A DNA stretch of 23,086 bases from assembly GCA_032127265.1 (NCBI GenBank), contig JAQAZP010000307.1:1-23086 (forward strand). The letters are read 5' to 3'. The position numbers and the translations under genes were made by a program. Shown in pieces: positions 23,011-23,086 of this stretch; position 1 is the first letter of the stretch, and every line of letters begins with the position of its first letter. A model generated the notes under the pieces. It had not been told where the DNA came from. It did not search any database and saw only the letters and a list, made by a program, of their open reading frames with translations. This DNA is from JAQAZP01 sp032127265 (GTDB taxonomy: Bacteria; Acidobacteriota; JAQAZP01).

Positions 23011-23086
23011 GCTATCATCCTTTCTGGAAGTTGTTTTCAATCACCTAAACGGTATCCCAAACGTTTCGAGGCCCGTTTTCTGAACC

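Overview
The window is a GC-rich bacterial chromosome segment. It reads as a Gram-negative with a periplasm: a PBP1B-type synthase with a UB2H-like region, an AmiC-type amidase, and a PEP-CTERM protein. The order tRNA cluster - rdgB - rph - murI - GerMN protein - amidase, together with DUF3014 and a PEP-CTERM protein, suggests a deltaproteobacterium of the Desulfuromonadia/Geobacter type. That placement is inferred from gene content and was not tested by any search.

Left part (1-9642, all minus strand). Five tRNA genes (Pro-UGG, Arg-UCU, His-GUG, Arg-CCG, Lys-CUU in transcription order) follow a strong promoter that sits against the rdgB stop codon. Upstream of them lies a housekeeping run: a GerMN-domain envelope protein, murI, rph and rdgB, headed by an N-acetylmuramoyl-L-alanine amidase. 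Next come a secreted alkaline-phosphatase-superfamily ('sulfatase') protein, a DUF3014 membrane protein, a CNNM/CBS transporter-like protein and thiE. A large nested palindrome (2104-2204) separates murI from rph.

Middle (9643-12095). thiE and a class A penicillin-binding protein (PBP1B type) diverge from a short intergenic region. It carries overlapping promoter-like sites and an inverted repeat with a T tract.

Right part (12207-22633, mostly plus strand). This is a dense accessory cluster: two sulfotransferases, two GT4 glycosyltransferases, two radical SAM proteins with C-terminal SPASM-like cysteines, one B12-binding radical SAM protein, a class I methyltransferase and a leaderless sulfatase-fold enzyme with Thr in place of the formylglycine Cys. 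A lone DUF302 gene faces the other way in the middle, and a 16-bp inverted repeat joins its stop codon to that of its convergent neighbour. The genes look like a pathway that builds and decorates a glycan or glycolipid with sulfate, methyl and possibly phospho groups. The product cannot be named from sequence, and no polymerase, flippase or exosortase is visible. The window ends with a small PEP-CTERM protein built of eight His/Gly tetrapeptides, a possible surface partner of that glycan.

Apart from the tRNA region at the left edge, no stretch longer than about 300 bases lacks a gene.
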